Assembly (NCBI GenBank): GCA_015520115.1
Contig: WAQS01000318.1
Location: 1-7,235 of the forward strand
Origin: Ferroglobus sp.
GTDB taxonomy: Archaea; Halobacteriota; Archaeoglobi; Archaeoglobales; Archaeoglobaceae
Reading direction: 5' to 3'
DNA length: 7,235 nt
Below are positions 6,016-7,235 of the stretch, one piece after another. Each line of letters begins with the position of its first letter. The stretch's first letter is position 1. The translations under genes were made by a program, and so were the position numbers. The notes beneath the pieces were generated by a model. That model worked only from the letters and a program-made list of their open reading frames with translations. It made no database searches and had not been told where the DNA came from.

Positions 6016-6474
6016 ATGGCACGAATGCATGCGAGGAGAAAGGGAAAATCAGGGTCCAAGAGAGTTTACAGAGAAGGTAAACCACCGTGGGTTGACATGA
6101 GTCCGGAAGAAGTGGAGAAGAAAGTCGTGGAGCTTTACAAGGAAGGATACGAGCCAAGCATGATCGGAATGATCCTCAGAGATAGGTACGGTATTCCGTC
6201 GGTTAGGCAGGTGACGGGAAAGAAGATCACGAAGATTCTGAAGGAGCACGGAATAGAGATTAAGATTCCCGAAGATCTCAAGGCTCTAATAAAGAAAGCC
6301 ATCAATTTGAGGAAGCACTTGGAGGTTCACAAAAAGGACATCCACAACAGAAGAGGTTTGCAGCTGATCGAAGCGAAAATCTGGAGACTTAGCGAGTACT
6401 ATAAAGAAAAAGGAGTCCTTCCAAAAGACTGGAAGTACGATCCTCAGAGGCTTGAAATTGAGCTTTCAAAGTAA
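6016..6474 (+). CDS. rps15: Small-subunit ribosomal protein S15 (archaeal S15P/uS15)
   Basis: This 152-residue protein is the archaeal/eukaryotic form of ribosomal protein uS15, which binds the central domain of 16S rRNA. The N-terminus [16 protein letters not shown] and the following [21 protein letters not shown] (23-43) are typical of the archaeal N-terminal extension. The S15 core follows: [18 protein letters not shown] (44-61), [18 protein letters not shown] (98-115) with the rRNA-contact HKKD, then [18 protein letters not shown] (119-136). The length is that of archaeal members, nearly twice bacterial S15 (about 89 residues). The start at ATG 6016 is fixed by this conserved N-terminus and by GGTGAT just before it. 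The frame stays open upstream to 5863 but that part encodes nothing S15-like. The gene lies 25 bases after the diphosphatase gene and three bases before the DUF371 gene, so it is probably co-transcribed with both as well as having its own promoter. Confidence 0.97.
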   Translation: MARMHARRKGKSGSKRVYREGKPPWVDMSPEEVEKKVVELYKEGYEPSMIGMILRDRYGIPSVRQVTGKKITKILKEHGIEIKIPEDLKALIKKAINLRKHLEVHKKDIHNRRGLQLIEAKIWRLSEYYKEKGVLPKDWKYDPQRLEIELSK

Positions 6475-6477
6475 TGG

Positions 6478-6909
6478 ATGCGAAAAGTTCTTGAAATTAT
6501 TTCGGCTTACGGTCACGAGAATATCAGAGCTACCCATAAAACCACTTTTGAAATAACCAAAGAAAAGGATCTCACTCCAAGAGGGGACTGCATAATTGGT
6601 GTTAGGGCTGATAAATCCATTAGGGATATAAACGATGATCTGAAGAGGATTTTGAGAAGAGAGGAGAGGGTTGAAGTCGTTTTGAACCTTCCAGATTACG
6701 GTCTTGAAGAGAGGCTGTTCGGCTTCGGCTCGAAAAGGATGAGTTTTGAAGACGAAAGTGATGTGGTCGTTAGAAAGAGCGATTTTGTTTGCGGAAGAAC
6801 TTTGCTGATTAAATCCAACAAAGCAGCGAGAGACTTAAATCGAGAATTTGTGGAACTTTTAAGGGATAGGAAGACACTTATCGAAATGCTCATAGTTGTG
6901 GAAAAGTGA
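6478..6909 (+). CDS. DUF371 family protein
   Basis: This 143-residue protein matches the archaeal family DUF371, of unknown function. Recognisable family features are the opening strand ending in YGHENIRATHKTTFEITK (11-28), LTPRGDCIIGV (32-42), a central GFGS (82-85), and VVRKSDFVCGRTLLIKSNKAA (97-117), followed by a C-terminal helix with the acid/base pattern RDLNREFVELL. Three conserved-looking positions are H13, H20 and C38, with C105 later; whether they bind metal is not known. No signal peptide or membrane segment is present, so it is probably cytosolic. Its ATG lies three bases after the rps15 stop with no Shine-Dalgarno site, so it is probably read from the rps15 mRNA. Adjacency to a ribosomal protein gene weakly suggests a role in information processing (inference). 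Family call is confident; function unknown. Confidence 0.85.
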   Translation: MRKVLEIISAYGHENIRATHKTTFEITKEKDLTPRGDCIIGVRADKSIRDINDDLKRILRREERVEVVLNLPDYGLEERLFGFGSKRMSFEDESDVVVRKSDFVCGRTLLIKSNKAARDLNREFVELLRDRKTLIEMLIVVEK

Positions 6910-6915
6910 TAAATA
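6908..6915 (+). promoter_or_regulatory. TATA box for the terminal membrane-protein gene
   Basis: GATAAATA shares two bases with the TGA stop of the DUF371 gene. It is centred about 28 bp before the ATG at 6940, predicting a leader of a few bases at most. There is no Shine-Dalgarno sequence before that ATG, which supports a leaderless transcript separate from the upstream genes. Confidence 0.5.
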
Positions 6916-6939
6916 CCATAATTTTAGTTTACATCAAAC

Positions 6940-7235
6940 ATGGATAAAATTGAAACGTCGAAGATGTTTTATCCCCTTGCAATTTCTCTCGCTTTAGGTT
7001 TTATTCTCTTCCTTTGCGGTTACGGGGTTTACTCTGCCCTATTTCTCGGAATTTTCTCGGTGAGGCATTCGATAGTCTTTTTTGTATTCGCTGTTATCTT
7101 GGTTCTTGCTTCCAAGTTCGTGGAAAGTAGGGGAGCTGAATTTCCCAACTACATACTCGGAGGGGCTATAATCTCCGGAGTGGTTACATTTATCCTCGTG
7201 AGCGTTTACAACGGTGCCCTTTGGATAGTGAAAAA
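6940..7235 (+). CDS. Predicted multi-spanning membrane protein, 3' partial
   Basis: The frame opens with ATG at 6940 and stays open to the right edge, giving 98 complete codons. The N-terminus is short and polar (MDKIETSK), followed by hydrophobic segments at about 11-39 (FYPLAISLALGFILFLCGYG and onward), 44-58 (SIVFFVFAVILVLAS) and 72-90 (ILGGAIISGVVTFILVSV). The polar linker between the last two (KFVESRGAEFPN, 59-70) has no recognisable active-site motif. The last visible residues, YNGALWIVKK, suggest the chain continues into another loop or helix. I do not recognise the family and the C-terminal part is missing. A TATA-like box 28 bp upstream supports this start. Confidence 0.65.
   Translation, partial: MDKIETSKMFYPLAISLALGFILFLCGYGVYSALFLGIFSVRHSIVFFVFAVILVLASKFVESRGAEFPNYILGGAIISGVVTFILVSVYNGALWIVK

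Noticed and set aside
1..7235. CRISPR arrays, tRNA/rRNA genes, insertion sequences, defence or toxin-antitoxin systems
   Set aside because: Looked for on both strands by eye; no direct-repeat arrays, cloverleaf-like segments, transposase motifs or terminal inverted repeats were seen.

Overview
The window looks like chromosomal DNA from a hyperthermophilic euryarchaeon, most likely of the Archaeoglobales. It carries archaeal-type ribosomal proteins S17e and S15 and an archaeal DUF371 protein. The proteins are rich in Glu, Lys and Arg. Genes are tightly packed, and TATA-like boxes sit about 26-29 bp before several start codons, as expected for leaderless archaeal mRNAs. The species-level guess is inference; nothing here separates Archaeoglobus, Ferroglobus and Geoglobus.

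Left part (1-3704). A sugar-phosphate isomerase/epimerase-like TIM barrel enters from the left edge, most likely cut at its 5' end. It converges, with a 17-bp overlap, on a minus-strand CCG-domain Fe-S oxidoreductase (HdrD/HdrB type). That gene is divergent from an FMN-dependent alpha-hydroxy-acid dehydrogenase-like gene across a 66-bp promoter region, and the two may form a 2-hydroxy-acid oxidation module. The FMN gene converges, with a 9-bp overlap, on dapA, which follows rps17e in an overlapping two-gene minus-strand operon.

Right part (3705-7235, all plus strand). A 110-bp divergent promoter region leads into an AT-rich orphan gene for a predicted seven-helix membrane protein. Then come an MBL-fold hydrolase, an XTP/dITP diphosphatase overlapping it by ATGA, ribosomal protein S15, a DUF371 protein, and the start of a multi-helix membrane protein cut by the right edge.

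Most of this is ordinary archaeal housekeeping sequence, and I found no convincing new multi-gene system. The points most worth a second look are: the CCG protein whose first CCG half has lost every cysteine, paired with an FMN enzyme lacking the cysteine-rich N-terminus of its apparent subfamily; the orphan 7-TM protein in unusually AT-rich DNA; and promoter boxes placed on or just after upstream stop codons, including an rps15 start that has both a leaderless-distance TATA box and a Shine-Dalgarno site. No stretch longer than 300 bases lacks a gene; the longest gap is 110 bases.
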